Program-made: the position numbers and the translations under genes
The notes under the pieces: generated by a model
Databases searched by the model: none
What the model was told of the DNA's origin: nothing
The model's input: only the letters and a program-made list of their open reading frames with translations
Assembly: GCA_002729885.1 (NCBI GenBank)
Contig: PBUB01000035.1
Span: forward strand, 1 to 64,000
From: Spirochaetaceae bacterium
GTDB lineage: Bacteria > Spirochaetota > Leptospiria > Leptospirales > Leptonemataceae
Direction of reading: 5' to 3'
Length of the DNA: 64,000 nucleotides
Part shown: positions 8,969 to 18,453 of the stretch, piece by piece
Numbering within the stretch: position 1 is the first letter of the stretch
Layout: every line of letters begins with the position of its first letter

Positions 8969-9801
8969 AAAGCCTTTCAATCTTTATGACCGGCGCCGCC
9001 GGCGGAGTAGGAAGAGTCCTGGCGGCGGATCTTCTGGAAGCAGGCCACAGGCTGATGGTTACGGACCGAGATCTAAAGCTATTGAAGTCCTATTACTCGG
9101 AGGCTGCGGAGCGATTTGGCTCCAATCTTTCGCTTCAAAGACTGGATATTACTTCTTACAGTAGCTGGAAAAAATCCCTGGAAGGATTCGCAAAGAAACA
9201 GGGAGGGCTGGATGTTTTATTGAACATCGCAGGATATCTTCAGCCGGGTTATAGCTATAATGTGGATGATTCGCAAATCGATCGACACCTGGATGTAAAT
9301 GCCAGAGGTACTATCTACGGCATCTCTGTGGCTTCAGGCCTGATGAAGGAACAGAGGAGAGGTCACATCGTAAGCATCGCTTCTCTTGCAGGGGTAGCTC
9401 CCATTCCAGGAATTTCGCTCTATTCCGCATCCAAGTTTGCAGTCAGAGGATACAGTCTGGCTGTGGCCCAGGAGATGGCTCCTCATGGAGTTCAGGTAAC
9501 TGTACTTTGTCCAGATGCGATTCGCACTCCAATGCTGGATTTACAGAAGGATTACGAAGAAGCGGCACTAACATTCAGCGGATCTCGCTTCCTGAGTGCC
9601 CGGGACGTGAGCCATGCCCTTCAGAAGATTATCATAAAAGGTCAGGCGGGTAAAGCGCCGGCAGAGCAGACGCTTCCTTCCGGTCGCGGATTTCTCGCAA
9701 AAATAGCCAGCTTTGCCCCTTCCATTAACATGAAGCTGGCCGGCATGCTCAGAAAAAAAGGCATCAAAAAACAGAGCAGCTATAAGGTTGAACCGGAATA
9801 A
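8965..9801 (+). CDS. Short-chain dehydrogenase/reductase
   Basis: 278-residue NAD(P)-dependent oxidoreductase of the classical SDR family. The cofactor loop TGAAGGVGRV, the NIAGYL structural motif, the catalytic Ser in IVSIASLAG and the YSASK catalytic Tyr/Lys are all intact. A C-terminal extension (residues about 225-278) contains a hydrophobic or amphipathic region followed by basic residues, perhaps a membrane contact. The start overlaps the upstream metallo-beta-lactamase-fold gene, so the two form an operon. The substrate is not determinable; oxidation or reduction of a lipid or acyl intermediate is plausible. Confidence 0.92.
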   Translation: MKSLSIFMTGAAGGVGRVLAADLLEAGHRLMVTDRDLKLLKSYYSEAAERFGSNLSLQRLDITSYSSWKKSLEGFAKKQGGLDVLLNIAGYLQPGYSYNVDDSQIDRHLDVNARGTIYGISVASGLMKEQRRGHIVSIASLAGVAPIPGISLYSASKFAVRGYSLAVAQEMAPHGVQVTVLCPDAIRTPMLDLQKDYEEAALTFSGSRFLSARDVSHALQKIIIKGQAGKAPAEQTLPSGRGFLAKIASFAPSINMKLAGMLRKKGIKKQSSYKVEPE

Positions 9802-9883
9802 ACGGAAGCGCTCAGCCAATCGATCTGTATTCAGTGTAGGTTCCGTGGCAAATATCTGGCTTCTCGGAGCGCCATCAATTTCG

Positions 9884-11425
9884 CTATATATAGAACTTCA
9901 ATCGCTTCCAGATTATTTGCGGATCCTGCACCGGATGCGAAGCTCGAATCACCTCAGTATTTCTGCGATACTCCATACAGGCAGAACAATGAATGGTTTG
10001 AATCTCCTGAATCTCCTTGAAGTACGGTTCCAGTTCCCTAGCATCGAAGCCTACGAATAGAAAAAATTCTGCATCGCCGCTTTCGCTTTCAGGAAGTCCC
10101 CATAGATAAAAGTTGTTATGGCCGGATCCCACCGCAGGCAGATTGTTGCGTCTGCTATGAAACTCCAGAGCGCCGGCCAGCCCATAGTTTCTGGCAACAA
10201 TCACTGTATGTTTTCTTTCGCTTTGTGGCAATGCATTATAGATCTCCATCACCGATTGCTGCAACTCCTGCCAACCGAACATTCCTGCGAAGTGCTGTGG
10301 CATTGTTCCGCGATTATGCTTTTCCATCTTTGGGGGCTGAAGACCCAGAAATGCTTCATACTTGATATAGTTTTCTGCAGTTAGAAGAGGCATACTTAGC
10401 GGTGCAAGAAGCATCCCCGATAGAAATACTGCTGCGAAAAAGAAAGGCCCAGTTATGGAGCTACGAAGTATCCCTCGTCTGATCCCCTGAGAGATTGCTA
10501 TGGCTCCTGCTGGCAGAAGGATCAAAACCAGAGGAGCGATGTAATAGCTCTTTCCTTTCCCTGTCATGACGATTGCCATCGCCGTGAGCACCACCGGTCC
10601 CAGAGGTTGCCACAGGTTTCGCTTCTCTGTTATAGATTGAAAAAAGAACAAAGATGCAAAACCGGCCAGCCAGAGCGGAAACAGGATTGGATTCCATTCC
10701 AGGATAAGGCCTGTTAGAAATGCTACCGGCTCAAAGAAATTCTTGTGGAGCGATGCATTTTCCATGAATTCCAGAGAGGGCCATCCCTGACTTACCTGCC
10801 AGTACACATAGGGTAAGAATAGAACAAGAGAAAGAAGGCCAGAAACGTAGGGGCCCGCTCTTTTAAGCAATGTGCGATGTCTCGAAATGACCAATCCAGC
10901 AAAGAAACCGGCGCCCAGCATCAATATACTGTATTTGTTCAGCAATCCGAGACCCATAACCAGTCCCAGAAGAGCCCAGTTCTTCAATTCAGGTTTTTCC
11001 AGGCAAACCAGGAAAAGGTAAATCGATGCCCCCCATAGAACCAGATCCAGAGAGTTCATGGAGTAGAATTTGGTCAGACCCAGAATCACCGGACACAGGG
11101 CCACAGATAGCATGGAAAGCAAAATGGAACCGGTACGCCCCCCCAGCCGATGCGCGATCATTCCTGCCAGCACAATGGATAATTCAGCTGCCAGGAACGG
11201 AATTATGCGAATGGACAGCAAGGACTCTCCAAACAGCTCCACCTGCATGCGAAGTAACCAGATAGAGAGGGGAGGATGATCAACGTAGCCCAGAGCCGGA
11301 TGATAGGCACAGGAAAGATAATAGTATTCATCCAGGAAGTATCCGTAATCATTATAGGAAAAGCAAAACAGGACCAGGCGCATTAACAGAAGCGCACTTC
11401 CGCCCAGAATTAGATTTCGATTCAT
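9884..11425 (-). CDS. GT-C family glycosyltransferase (GT39/GT83-like, ArnT/PMT type)
   Basis: 513-residue polytopic membrane protein. The acidic first-loop motif FLDEYYYLSCA followed by GYVDHPPLSIWLLR is typical of dolichyl/undecaprenyl-phosphate sugar transferases of the PMT/ArnT type, in which the acidic residues are catalytic. Around ten hydrophobic helices follow and a soluble C-terminal domain of roughly 130 residues ends the protein. It probably transfers a sugar from a polyprenyl phosphate donor to an envelope lipid or protein in the periplasm. It is convergent with the dehydrogenase gene and downstream of, and on the same strand as, the AraC-type regulator (93-base gap). Confidence 0.88.
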   Translation of the reverse strand: MNRNLILGGSALLLMRLVLFCFSYNDYGYFLDEYYYLSCAYHPALGYVDHPPLSIWLLRMQVELFGESLLSIRIIPFLAAELSIVLAGMIAHRLGGRTGSILLSMLSVALCPVILGLTKFYSMNSLDLVLWGASIYLFLVCLEKPELKNWALLGLVMGLGLLNKYSILMLGAGFFAGLVISRHRTLLKRAGPYVSGLLSLVLFLPYVYWQVSQGWPSLEFMENASLHKNFFEPVAFLTGLILEWNPILFPLWLAGFASLFFFQSITEKRNLWQPLGPVVLTAMAIVMTGKGKSYYIAPLVLILLPAGAIAISQGIRRGILRSSITGPFFFAAVFLSGMLLAPLSMPLLTAENYIKYEAFLGLQPPKMEKHNRGTMPQHFAGMFGWQELQQSVMEIYNALPQSERKHTVIVARNYGLAGALEFHSRRNNLPAVGSGHNNFYLWGLPESESGDAEFFLFVGFDARELEPYFKEIQEIQTIHCSACMEYRRNTEVIRASHPVQDPQIIWKRLKFYI

Positions 11426-11518
11426 GGAAGCATTCTAGTCTATCCCCGGACAGAATTCCTTCTGATGCTGAAAAATGCCTGATGGAATCTAAAAAAATCT
11501 GATGGATTTCGAAATCCA

Positions 11519-12553
11519 TCAGATGCCCCTGTGCCGGTTGCGAAACGCGGTGGGTGTTTCTCCCGTAATCTTTCGAAATGCGACATTGAAAGGTGCCAGG
11601 GATTGATAACCCAGATCAAAGGCAATAGTCAGGATGGTTTGATCTGCCTGGGCCGGATCTATCAATATCTCTCTTGCATCCTGAATTCGGTGAGCATTAA
11701 GGAATTGATTAAAATTCGGATAGCCCAGTTCGCCGTTGATCAGTCTTCTCAGTCGGTATTCCTGACATTTTAGATGGGCCGCCAGCTGCCCGATGGTAAG
11801 GCCCTCTGTATGATGAATCTTCTCGCTCTGAATGGATTGCTCAAGAGAGGCCAGCAATGTGCTGGCGCTGTAGCGGGAAGTAGGTACCTCTCGAAGGGTT
11901 CTGGGGCTGGAAACAGAAAACACATCTCTGGGGACCAGAAGCCAGAGCATCAATCCCAGGGTAGTGGCAAGGATCAGTGCGACCTTGATTAGCTCCAGGT
12001 ATTCTGGCACCTCCAGGCCAGCGAAATAGATCTCTGCCAGGGCAATAGCCAGAGCAAATACACCAATAAAAGAGAGAATCCAGATTCGTAGCCTGTATCT
12101 CCAGGGAATTAAATCCGAGGAGCGCCCCCGCAGTATTCCATAGAAAGCAGCGAGAACAAAAAGAGACAGAAAGGACTGAGGCATGGTGGCAAGCAATGGC
12201 TTCCACACAGGCATCCATTCGATTAACCAGGGCTTAAAAAAATTAAGCAACCATCCGGCCAGGGCAGATGCGAAAAGCAGTAGCAATAGTACCCGGGATG
12301 GGCGAAAACCATCGTCAAAAACAGATCTACTCAAAAGATAAAAGGCAGGCATGGGAAGCAATGCAAGAATATGGATGAAGGGAAACAGACCGGCCGGCCA
12401 GTCCAGAATTCCGCCGGCCAGAAGATGCCCCATTACTGTAAGTCCAAAGAATGCAAGGGCCCTGGAGACTGGACGACCATGAAAGAATAACACAGCGCAT
12501 AGCCCCAGTAGCTGAGCCACGCTCATCCAGGTCAGTATTTCCAGCGCCTTCAT
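11519..12553 (-). CDS. AraC-family regulator with membrane-embedded N-terminal domain
   Basis: 344 residues. Residues 1 to about 210 contain six or seven hydrophobic helices (for example ILTWMSVAQLLGLCAVLFFH, ALILATTLGLMLWLLV). The last 100 residues form an AraC DNA-binding domain: GLTIGQLAAHLKCQEYRLRRLIN, then ILTIAFDLGYQSLAPFNVAFRKITGETPTAFR, where the second helix-turn-helix and conserved GY..PF..FK-type positions are seen. Membrane-bound AraC regulators of this kind sense an envelope signal. The gene is divergent from the 7TM-SpoIIE gene with 184 bases between, so it may control that gene or itself. Confidence 0.88.
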   Translation of the reverse strand: MKALEILTWMSVAQLLGLCAVLFFHGRPVSRALAFFGLTVMGHLLAGGILDWPAGLFPFIHILALLPMPAFYLLSRSVFDDGFRPSRVLLLLLFASALAGWLLNFFKPWLIEWMPVWKPLLATMPQSFLSLFVLAAFYGILRGRSSDLIPWRYRLRIWILSFIGVFALAIALAEIYFAGLEVPEYLELIKVALILATTLGLMLWLLVPRDVFSVSSPRTLREVPTSRYSASTLLASLEQSIQSEKIHHTEGLTIGQLAAHLKCQEYRLRRLINGELGYPNFNQFLNAHRIQDAREILIDPAQADQTILTIAFDLGYQSLAPFNVAFRKITGETPTAFRNRHRGI

Positions 12554-12737
12554 GGGATAGAGTATGCTCTGGCAGTACTGCGGGTATAGTAATAATCCAA
12601 TAAGCCACCAACCCTGATAAGTTCAGGGCAGCTTGTTTTCCGGAATCCATTTACCATCGTATCAAATCTCTGACTTACTTTTTTTACTTCACTGTTCGGC
12701 AACAGAATGAACAATGAGATAGGAAGATTCATGCAGC

Positions 12738-15380
12738 ATGAGAAAAATAAAAATAAGCCTGCTTCTGGCAACAATGACAGTTTCATCCCTGAGTGCGGAG
12801 ACCGTTTATCTCGACGGTGAGTGGTTTATACGAAACGGCTTTGAGCCGGAATTTGCAGCAACTGCGAATGCACCGGAGAAGCTGGGCCCTGAAGGAAAAC
12901 CCATCCCATATTACTTTACGGAGTCTCCAGAAAGACCTATCCAGGCTGTATGGAGACGGACCGAGTATCCTGTGGATTTTGGTTCGCTGAATAATTCTGG
13001 AAGGCAGGGATGGGTTACTCTGCGATACTCCGTACCGGTTGATCGCATCTTCTCGGATTCAGATGGGGAGGTCACAGCCCATGAAGCGGGATATAGAAAC
13101 CTGGCTCTATTCTCAGGAATGATTTCGGACGTTTCTCGCTTTTATGTAAACGGGCATTTGATTGGAGGCCTGGGCCGCACCGATCCGTACGTAAGCGGAT
13201 CCTATCTGCATTTTCTGGAAAGTTTTCCAGAGTCCATGCTGGAAGGGGAAGACACACTGTACCTTACTGTTGCTCTGTACAGACACAATGATTTCAAACT
13301 CTATATGTCCGACAGCCGAATGCAGATTGGTCCGGCGAATCAGGTGCTGGGTTACTACTACGCAGAGGAGATAATCGGATTTGCACTATTGAGCATCTAC
13401 GGGGCGGTGGGATTGTATCATCTGCTTCTTTATTCTCGCAGGCGAATGGAGTTGCATAATCTTTACTTTGGACTTTTTTGCCTGGGCGTTACGATGTACT
13501 GGTTCTTTCGCACAGGAACCAGAGACCTGCTATTTGGAAGCCATATTCTACTTCGCACTACAGTAGAATACAGCCTGCTCTTTACCCTGGGCCCATTGCT
13601 CATACTTTTTCTTTCTCAATTCTTCTATCGCAGGCACAGCAAGATTGGTCTGGGATACGCTGCTTTCTGTGGCCTGTTAATTCTGGGCACCGTATTCAGC
13701 CCGTATCATATTAAGGCCAATCTACTAACTCTCTGGCAGCTCAGTGCACTTCCCTTCCTGGTATACTTTGTATTCTACATCGCAAGAGAGGTATTCAGAA
13801 AGAATGTGGATGCCTACTGGCTTCTGGCGGGTTTCATCTTTCTCTGTTCGGCCGCCACCCATGATATTCTGGCAGCCCGGGGCATTGTAAATACACCTCA
13901 TATGGGAAGGTATGCCTTCGTAATATTCATCCTGGGGATTGCAGGTGTTCTGGCCAATCGATTTGTAAGGGTTCACAATCAGGTAGAGGAGCTGAATCAG
14001 AATCTGGAAAAAAAGGTAGAAAAACGCACGGAAGAGCTGCAAAAATCGCTACAGGAAATTCAGACTCTGAAGGTTCAACAGGACGGGGACTACTATCTGA
14101 CTTCTCTACTGATCAAACCCCTGGGCGGAAACTTCGTAGAAAGCAAGCAGGTGGATATAGATATCCTTGTTCGTCAAAAGAAGCAATTTCATTTTCGCAG
14201 ATGGGAAGCAGAGATCGGCGGGGATATTATAGCATCCCACTGCATTGAACTCCAGGGAAAAAGATATGCCGCTTTTGTAAATGGAGATGCCATGGGAAAA
14301 TCTATCCAGGGTGCAGGCGGCGCACTTGTTCTGGGTGTGGTATTCAAAGCCATTATCTCGAGAACCCAGCAATCCGCTGAAATGCAGAGAATGAGTCCGG
14401 AGAAGTGGCTCCGAATCTGCTTCGAGGAATTGCAGAATGTTTTTGTTTCCTTCGATGGAACCATGATGATTTCTGCGGTACTGGGGCTGGTGGACGAATC
14501 CACCGGTCTTCTGTATTTCATCAATGCAGAGCACCCCTGGACTGTACTCTATCGCAACGAAAAAGCCTCCTTTCTGGAAGACGGCCTTCAGCTGAGAAAA
14601 ATTGGAATCGATGCCCTGGCCGGCGGACTGGAGGTGCAGCTATTTTCCATGCAGCAAGATGATATAATCTTTATTGGTTCTGATGGCCGCGACGATATTC
14701 AACTGGGCATCGATGAGGCCGGCTACCGAATCATTAACGAAGATGAAAGTCAGTTTCTTCGCCGGGTGGAGGAAGGCAGAGGCCAGCTGGATCTAATCGA
14801 GGAGAAAATCCTGGCCACCGGAAAGCTCACGGATGACTTTACTTTGATTCGCATCGCCTATAGAGAAGATGCTCCTCTGGAAGAAGATCCGGATCCGGGG
14901 CTCATCAACAGCTGGACCGCTCTCAAACAGACGCTTTCCGAAACAGCCAGCCAGGACAGTATTCGCGAACTGGCGCAATTGCTAAGCCACATTTCCGGAC
15001 TGAGACCATTTGCCAGTCAGAAAGATGTGCTTCGAGAAATGGGGCAGTTCGCCAGCCGATGGAAGGATCATACCCTGGCAGCCAGAGTCTATGAACAGCT
15101 GCTGGATAGATTTCCCGAGGATACAGATAGCCTGTTTCGCTTGTCCTATCAGCTTAAACTGGCTGGCGAATTCCGCAGAGCAGCGGATGTGGGCGAGCAG
15201 GTTCGACTGCGAAACAGGGGCCACATCAAGAATCTGGTGAACCTGTCTGACTGCCACAGACTGGCATCAAATCCGGACCGGGCCATCAAGATACTGAAAG
15301 AAGTGCTGGCCATTGAGCCGGAAAACGAAAATGCCAGATTGCTTCAGGAGAAGCTTGGACTGGAAGTTACTGCAGGCTGA
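12738..15380 (+). CDS. 7TM receptor (7TMR-DISM) with coiled coil, SpoIIE/PP2C phosphatase and TPR domains
   Basis: 880-residue membrane signalling protein. Order: signal peptide (1-20, ending SLSA before ETVY), an extracytoplasmic beta-sandwich sensor domain (about 25-210), seven hydrophobic helices (about 215-405), a coiled coil (about 415-450, VEELNQNLEKKVEKRTEELQ), a SpoIIE-type PP2C Ser/Thr phosphatase (about 455-705; acidic metal-ligand segments AAFVNGDAMGKS, FIGSDGRDD and LTDDFTLIRI), and TPR-like helices at the C-terminus (EVLAIEPENENARLL). Such proteins usually dephosphorylate an anti-anti-sigma (STAS) partner; a STAS gene lies 16 kb away at 30821. AGGAAG, 11 bases before ATG 12738, is the ribosome binding site. 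Confidence 0.9.
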   Translation: MRKIKISLLLATMTVSSLSAETVYLDGEWFIRNGFEPEFAATANAPEKLGPEGKPIPYYFTESPERPIQAVWRRTEYPVDFGSLNNSGRQGWVTLRYSVPVDRIFSDSDGEVTAHEAGYRNLALFSGMISDVSRFYVNGHLIGGLGRTDPYVSGSYLHFLESFPESMLEGEDTLYLTVALYRHNDFKLYMSDSRMQIGPANQVLGYYYAEEIIGFALLSIYGAVGLYHLLLYSRRRMELHNLYFGLFCLGVTMYWFFRTGTRDLLFGSHILLRTTVEYSLLFTLGPLLILFLSQFFYRRHSKIGLGYAAFCGLLILGTVFSPYHIKANLLTLWQLSALPFLVYFVFYIAREVFRKNVDAYWLLAGFIFLCSAATHDILAARGIVNTPHMGRYAFVIFILGIAGVLANRFVRVHNQVEELNQNLEKKVEKRTEELQKSLQEIQTLKVQQDGDYYLTSLLIKPLGGNFVESKQVDIDILVRQKKQFHFRRWEAEIGGDIIASHCIELQGKRYAAFVNGDAMGKSIQGAGGALVLGVVFKAIISRTQQSAEMQRMSPEKWLRICFEELQNVFVSFDGTMMISAVLGLVDESTGLLYFINAEHPWTVLYRNEKASFLEDGLQLRKIGIDALAGGLEVQLFSMQQDDIIFIGSDGRDDIQLGIDEAGYRIINEDESQFLRRVEEGRGQLDLIEEKILATGKLTDDFTLIRIAYREDAPLEEDPDPGLINSWTALKQTLSETASQDSIRELAQLLSHISGLRPFASQKDVLREMGQFASRWKDHTLAARVYEQLLDRFPEDTDSLFRLSYQLKLAGEFRRAADVGEQVRLRNRGHIKNLVNLSDCHRLASNPDRAIKILKEVLAIEPENENARLLQEKLGLEVTAG

Positions 15381-15436
15381 ATCATTGGCAGGTCTCCGGC
15401 CGCGCGAAACAATGCGGCTTATTCCGGGAAGGCAGC

Positions 15437-15454
15437 CAGATTAGTTCTAATCTG
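15437..15454. repeat. Perfect inverted repeat between convergent genes
   Basis: CAGATTAG and its complement CTAATCTG are separated by two bases in the 221-base region between the SpoIIE-type gene and the convergent glycan-binding gene. It could slow or end transcription from either side, but neither strand carries a following T-run. Confidence 0.4.
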
Positions 15455-15601
15455 CGAAACCTCGCTCTGCAAGTTACAGGAGTCAGGTAATCCAGAGTTA
15501 GAGTTTCCAGAGTTTGCAATTCCGTAGTTTTAAATTTCGGACCTGGTTCAGTGCAGAGCCAGGAAGATCCTCAATTCGAATGAGCCTGCCTGATCTGCAG
15601 C

Positions 15602-16504
15602 TCAGTTCATAACCTCGGATATCAAAGTATCATCGTATTTGGATCCTTTATACACAGACAATATCTCGATAGCGATAAAGCCTCCCCTGGTTTCCGAGAC
15701 TTTATGTGCCGGTAATTGAATGGTTTGCCAGGCATTTCTGTCCTGCAGTTTGAATTCTTTTTGGGTCAGCACCTTCCAGTCACTGTAGAGAAGACCCATC
15801 TGGGTTGCATCGCTTCTGGACGGACTGATGGCATAGACCCTAATCCTTTCAGGTCGATTGTTCGCTTGAAAGAGTGCATCGCTTAGAGCAAAACCGGGAC
15901 GAATCTTGATTGGCTTTGCAGAATCCTCCAGCTTTACAATCAGCACTTCCCCGATTCCTGGACCTTTTACACCTTCAGCCCAGGCGGTTTCCTGGTTCTT
16001 ATCGAAAGCGCGAAAGGCAGCAAACATGCAGGTCCAGTCATGGATGTCCATGTCGCCATCCAGCTCTACATCGTAATCCGGCATCCGGGCCGGTGGCTTT
16101 CCTTCCGCTTTCAGAAAGGAAGTGGACCAATTCTGTGCATCCCCGGTAATTCCCAGGTGCAATGTCATACCGGATCGCTGGCCATCCTTGAGAAGTGCTC
16201 GGATTTCGGAATTTCCCTCCTGGCAGGCACTACCTTCATAGGCCTGGGCCGAGGCCGCAACGGGACTGAATAAAATTGTAAGAAGCAAGGTCTGGCTAAA
16301 GCGATTCTTAAAGAATATAGCGGCCAAACTAGTAATGCCAGACAATCCTGCAGGAAAATAGATTTCCTGGACAATCCTGATCCGGCTCCAGACGAAACCG
16401 CGCGGACGCCTGGCCGAAGTATTTCTGTCGGTGACTGAATGTGCTGTAATGAAAGGGCCAATCATACCAGGATAGACGAGTTCCCGGGCATCCGGTGCAA
16501 TCAT
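15602..16504 (-). CDS. Secreted NADase-type glycan-binding (F5/8-like) domain protein
   Basis: Predicted secreted protein. The signal peptide (SQTLLLTILFSPVAASAQA) lies about 70-88 residues into the open frame, so the ATG at 16504 is probably not the start; a TTG at 16327 would place it correctly, though neither has a good ribosome binding site. The mature part carries the module AFDKNQETAWAEGVKGPGIGE, the hallmark of the NADase-type glycan-binding/discoidin-like domain found repeatedly in leptospiral exported proteins, followed by beta-rich segments ending near the stop. A role in binding polysaccharide at the cell surface is inferred. It has no operon partner. Confidence 0.8.
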   Translation of the reverse strand: MIAPDARELVYPGMIGPFITAHSVTDRNTSARRPRGFVWSRIRIVQEIYFPAGLSGITSLAAIFFKNRFSQTLLLTILFSPVAASAQAYEGSACQEGNSEIRALLKDGQRSGMTLHLGITGDAQNWSTSFLKAEGKPPARMPDYDVELDGDMDIHDWTCMFAAFRAFDKNQETAWAEGVKGPGIGEVLIVKLEDSAKPIKIRPGFALSDALFQANNRPERIRVYAISPSRSDATQMGLLYSDWKVLTQKEFKLQDRNAWQTIQLPAHKVSETRGGFIAIEILSVYKGSKYDDTLISEVMN

Positions 16505-16529
16505 TTTTCATTGAGTTTGCAGAGCCGAT

Positions 16530-17534
16530 TTGCCTGATGAACCGGTGAAAAGTGCACTGGACTGGACCTACTGTAAATATGCCAATCGAAGCCCTTTCTT
16601 CCCCGAAGGCTGGGGCGATCCGGAACTGCTACGGTATCTACTCAAACGGGATGTTTCAGTTACAAAAGGACGAAAAGTGAAGCCCATACGTGTGCAGCAG
16701 GGCCCGGCCCGCAAGATTCCCTATGGAAAGCTTTCTGAAGGATCTTTTGAGAGTCCCTACGAATTTCGCTGGAAACGGAAAGAGAATCTTCCGGATTTCG
16801 CAAAGCAGGCCCGGTTCCTGCTACTGGAACCGGAGCAGGAAACCAGATCGCTGGTTATCCATTTTGCAGCCACCGGCGATGAAGGTTACAGTCGACGGAA
16901 GCGAATCGCAGCGCCTCTGCTCAAAGAAGGCATGGCGCAACTCATACTGGAAAACCCTTATTACGGTAGTAGAAGAAATCCGGAGCAAAAAAAAGCTGTT
17001 CTACCAACGGTTTTGAGTCTGATGCGAATGTCCAGAGCCGCCCAGGATGAAGGCATCGCTCTGGCCCGCTATTTTCGCAAGCAGGGCTACGATAAAATCA
17101 TGATGACCGGTATTAGCATGGGAGGCTACGTTGCTGCCGCTGCAGGAAGAGAGATTAACTTTCCCGTAAAGATTTGCTGCCTGGTTCCTTCGCACAGCGC
17201 TGCCCCCGTGTATACGGAAGGCGCTCTCAGGGGTGCCTGCGATTGGCCCACTCTGTATCGAACCAATCCACTCAAGGATGAACATCCTCTACTGGTGATG
17301 CGAAGACTGTTTACGATTTCGGACATGCACCGACATGCCCCCAGGAGGAAACGGTTTGATGCCAGCGTAATTGGTGGTCGTCGTGATGCCTACATCCCTG
17401 AATACTCAGTGGAAATTGTCCATGATGCCCTGCCCGGATCCAGTCTAGAATGGATTCGCACCGGACATGTTGGGGCCTTTCTGTTAGGCACAGGTCTTTA
17501 CAGACGCAGGATAAAAGAGTTAATGGAGCGCTAA
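16530..17534 (+). CDS. Alpha/beta hydrolase, ABHD18 (DUF2048)-like
   Basis: 334 residues. The N-terminal half has the ABHD18-type segment in which the protein rejects a lid and strand order (SLVIHFAATGDEGYSRRKRIAAPLL), then ILENPYYGSRRNP, and the nucleophile elbow GISMGGYVAA with the expected serine. A C-terminal histidine in WIRTGHVGAFL likely completes the triad, with an acidic residue in IGGRRDAYIPE. The start is uncertain: TTG 16530 opens the frame and GTG 16545 is an alternative; neither has a strong ribosome binding site. The hydrolysed substrate (ester or lipid) is unknown. It is divergent from the glycan-binding gene (25 bases between frames) and convergent with the next lipoprotein. 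Confidence 0.82.
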   Translation: MPDEPVKSALDWTYCKYANRSPFFPEGWGDPELLRYLLKRDVSVTKGRKVKPIRVQQGPARKIPYGKLSEGSFESPYEFRWKRKENLPDFAKQARFLLLEPEQETRSLVIHFAATGDEGYSRRKRIAAPLLKEGMAQLILENPYYGSRRNPEQKKAVLPTVLSLMRMSRAAQDEGIALARYFRKQGYDKIMMTGISMGGYVAAAAGREINFPVKICCLVPSHSAAPVYTEGALRGACDWPTLYRTNPLKDEHPLLVMRRLFTISDMHRHAPRRKRFDASVIGGRRDAYIPEYSVEIVHDALPGSSLEWIRTGHVGAFLLGTGLYRRRIKELMER

Positions 17535-17550
17535 AACCTGAATTTCAAAC

Positions 17551-18366
17551 TCAGGGCAATGCGATGCGTTCGATCTGATTTCTATCCAGAGTCATGCGCT
17601 TGGTTTCCCTCTCGGCTTCCTCGGAAGAAATGCCGAACTGAACCTGTGCTATATCTGCTTTGGAAATGGTTTTTGTGGGCGATCCACCTTCAGGTTTCTT
17701 CAGGCGAATTGTCATGCTGGTTCGATTCTGATCCACAACCCGGCCATCCAGAACCTCTCCATTCTTGAGCCGAACTCGATCCACAGTGGTGGATGCCTCT
17801 TCGCCGTCCGCGCCGGAAGCAGACTCGGGCTGAACCTCCACTTCGATCTCAAAGGCATCCTCGCGGATTTCCACAAGACGGCCTTGATGGGAAGCTCCAT
17901 CCTTCATTATGAAGATTGGCTGCAATTTGTTGGGCCTTGATGTGCCCTGATCCTTCAGATGCTGAGCAATGGTATCGTCCAGTTGCTTCTGAATCTGCTC
18001 CGGAGTGCGAATTACAACTTCCTGGTCGCATTCCTGGAGTAGAACCGTATGTCTGGTAACGGTTGTAAAGAATCCCAGAGCTCCGTTGACCACCCAGTCC
18101 AGCCACTGGTCTTCCATGGTGTAATTATAGGTGCGGCTGGCCTGAAACTGGTAGCCGCTAAAATCAGCATCCCACAGTCGGTACATATCCCAAACCGCCT
18201 GCCATTGACCGTCCTCGGCCACAACCTTGCAACTGGCGCTCTCCGAGCCAATGGCCACAGGAGCCTGGGCTCGATGGATGATAGATCGAGATGTGCAACT
18301 GGATGCCAGAAAAAGGATTACAGCACTTAAGACCGGGACCAGATTTTTAAAAGATGACCGATTCAT
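17551..18366 (-). CDS. Lipoprotein with two small beta-barrel-like repeats, function unknown
   Basis: The start at 18366 (MNRSSFKNL) is favoured over 18393 because AGGAAAA lies eight bases upstream; this gives 271 residues. The signal ends in lipobox LASSC. A central part holds Cys residues (ASCKVV, LLQECDQEVV) that may pair. Two similar C-terminal modules (HQGRLVEIREDAFEIEVEV and LDGRVVDQNRTSMTIRL) look like short Sm/small-barrel repeats of the type 'GxVv...tv.i', often found in spirochaete envelope proteins. No enzymatic motif is visible. It is convergent with the hydrolase. Confidence 0.7.
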   Translation of the reverse strand: MNRSSFKNLVPVLSAVILFLASSCTSRSIIHRAQAPVAIGSESASCKVVAEDGQWQAVWDMYRLWDADFSGYQFQASRTYNYTMEDQWLDWVVNGALGFFTTVTRHTVLLQECDQEVVIRTPEQIQKQLDDTIAQHLKDQGTSRPNKLQPIFIMKDGASHQGRLVEIREDAFEIEVEVQPESASGADGEEASTTVDRVRLKNGEVLDGRVVDQNRTSMTIRLKKPEGGSPTKTISKADIAQVQFGISSEEAERETKRMTLDRNQIERIALP

Positions 18367-18453
18367 GGGAATTTTCCTGGGCAATACTTGCATGTGTGAT
18401 CGCAGTGCGAATTAGAAAAGAATGGAGTGATCGTTCTAAAACCAGGAATATAG

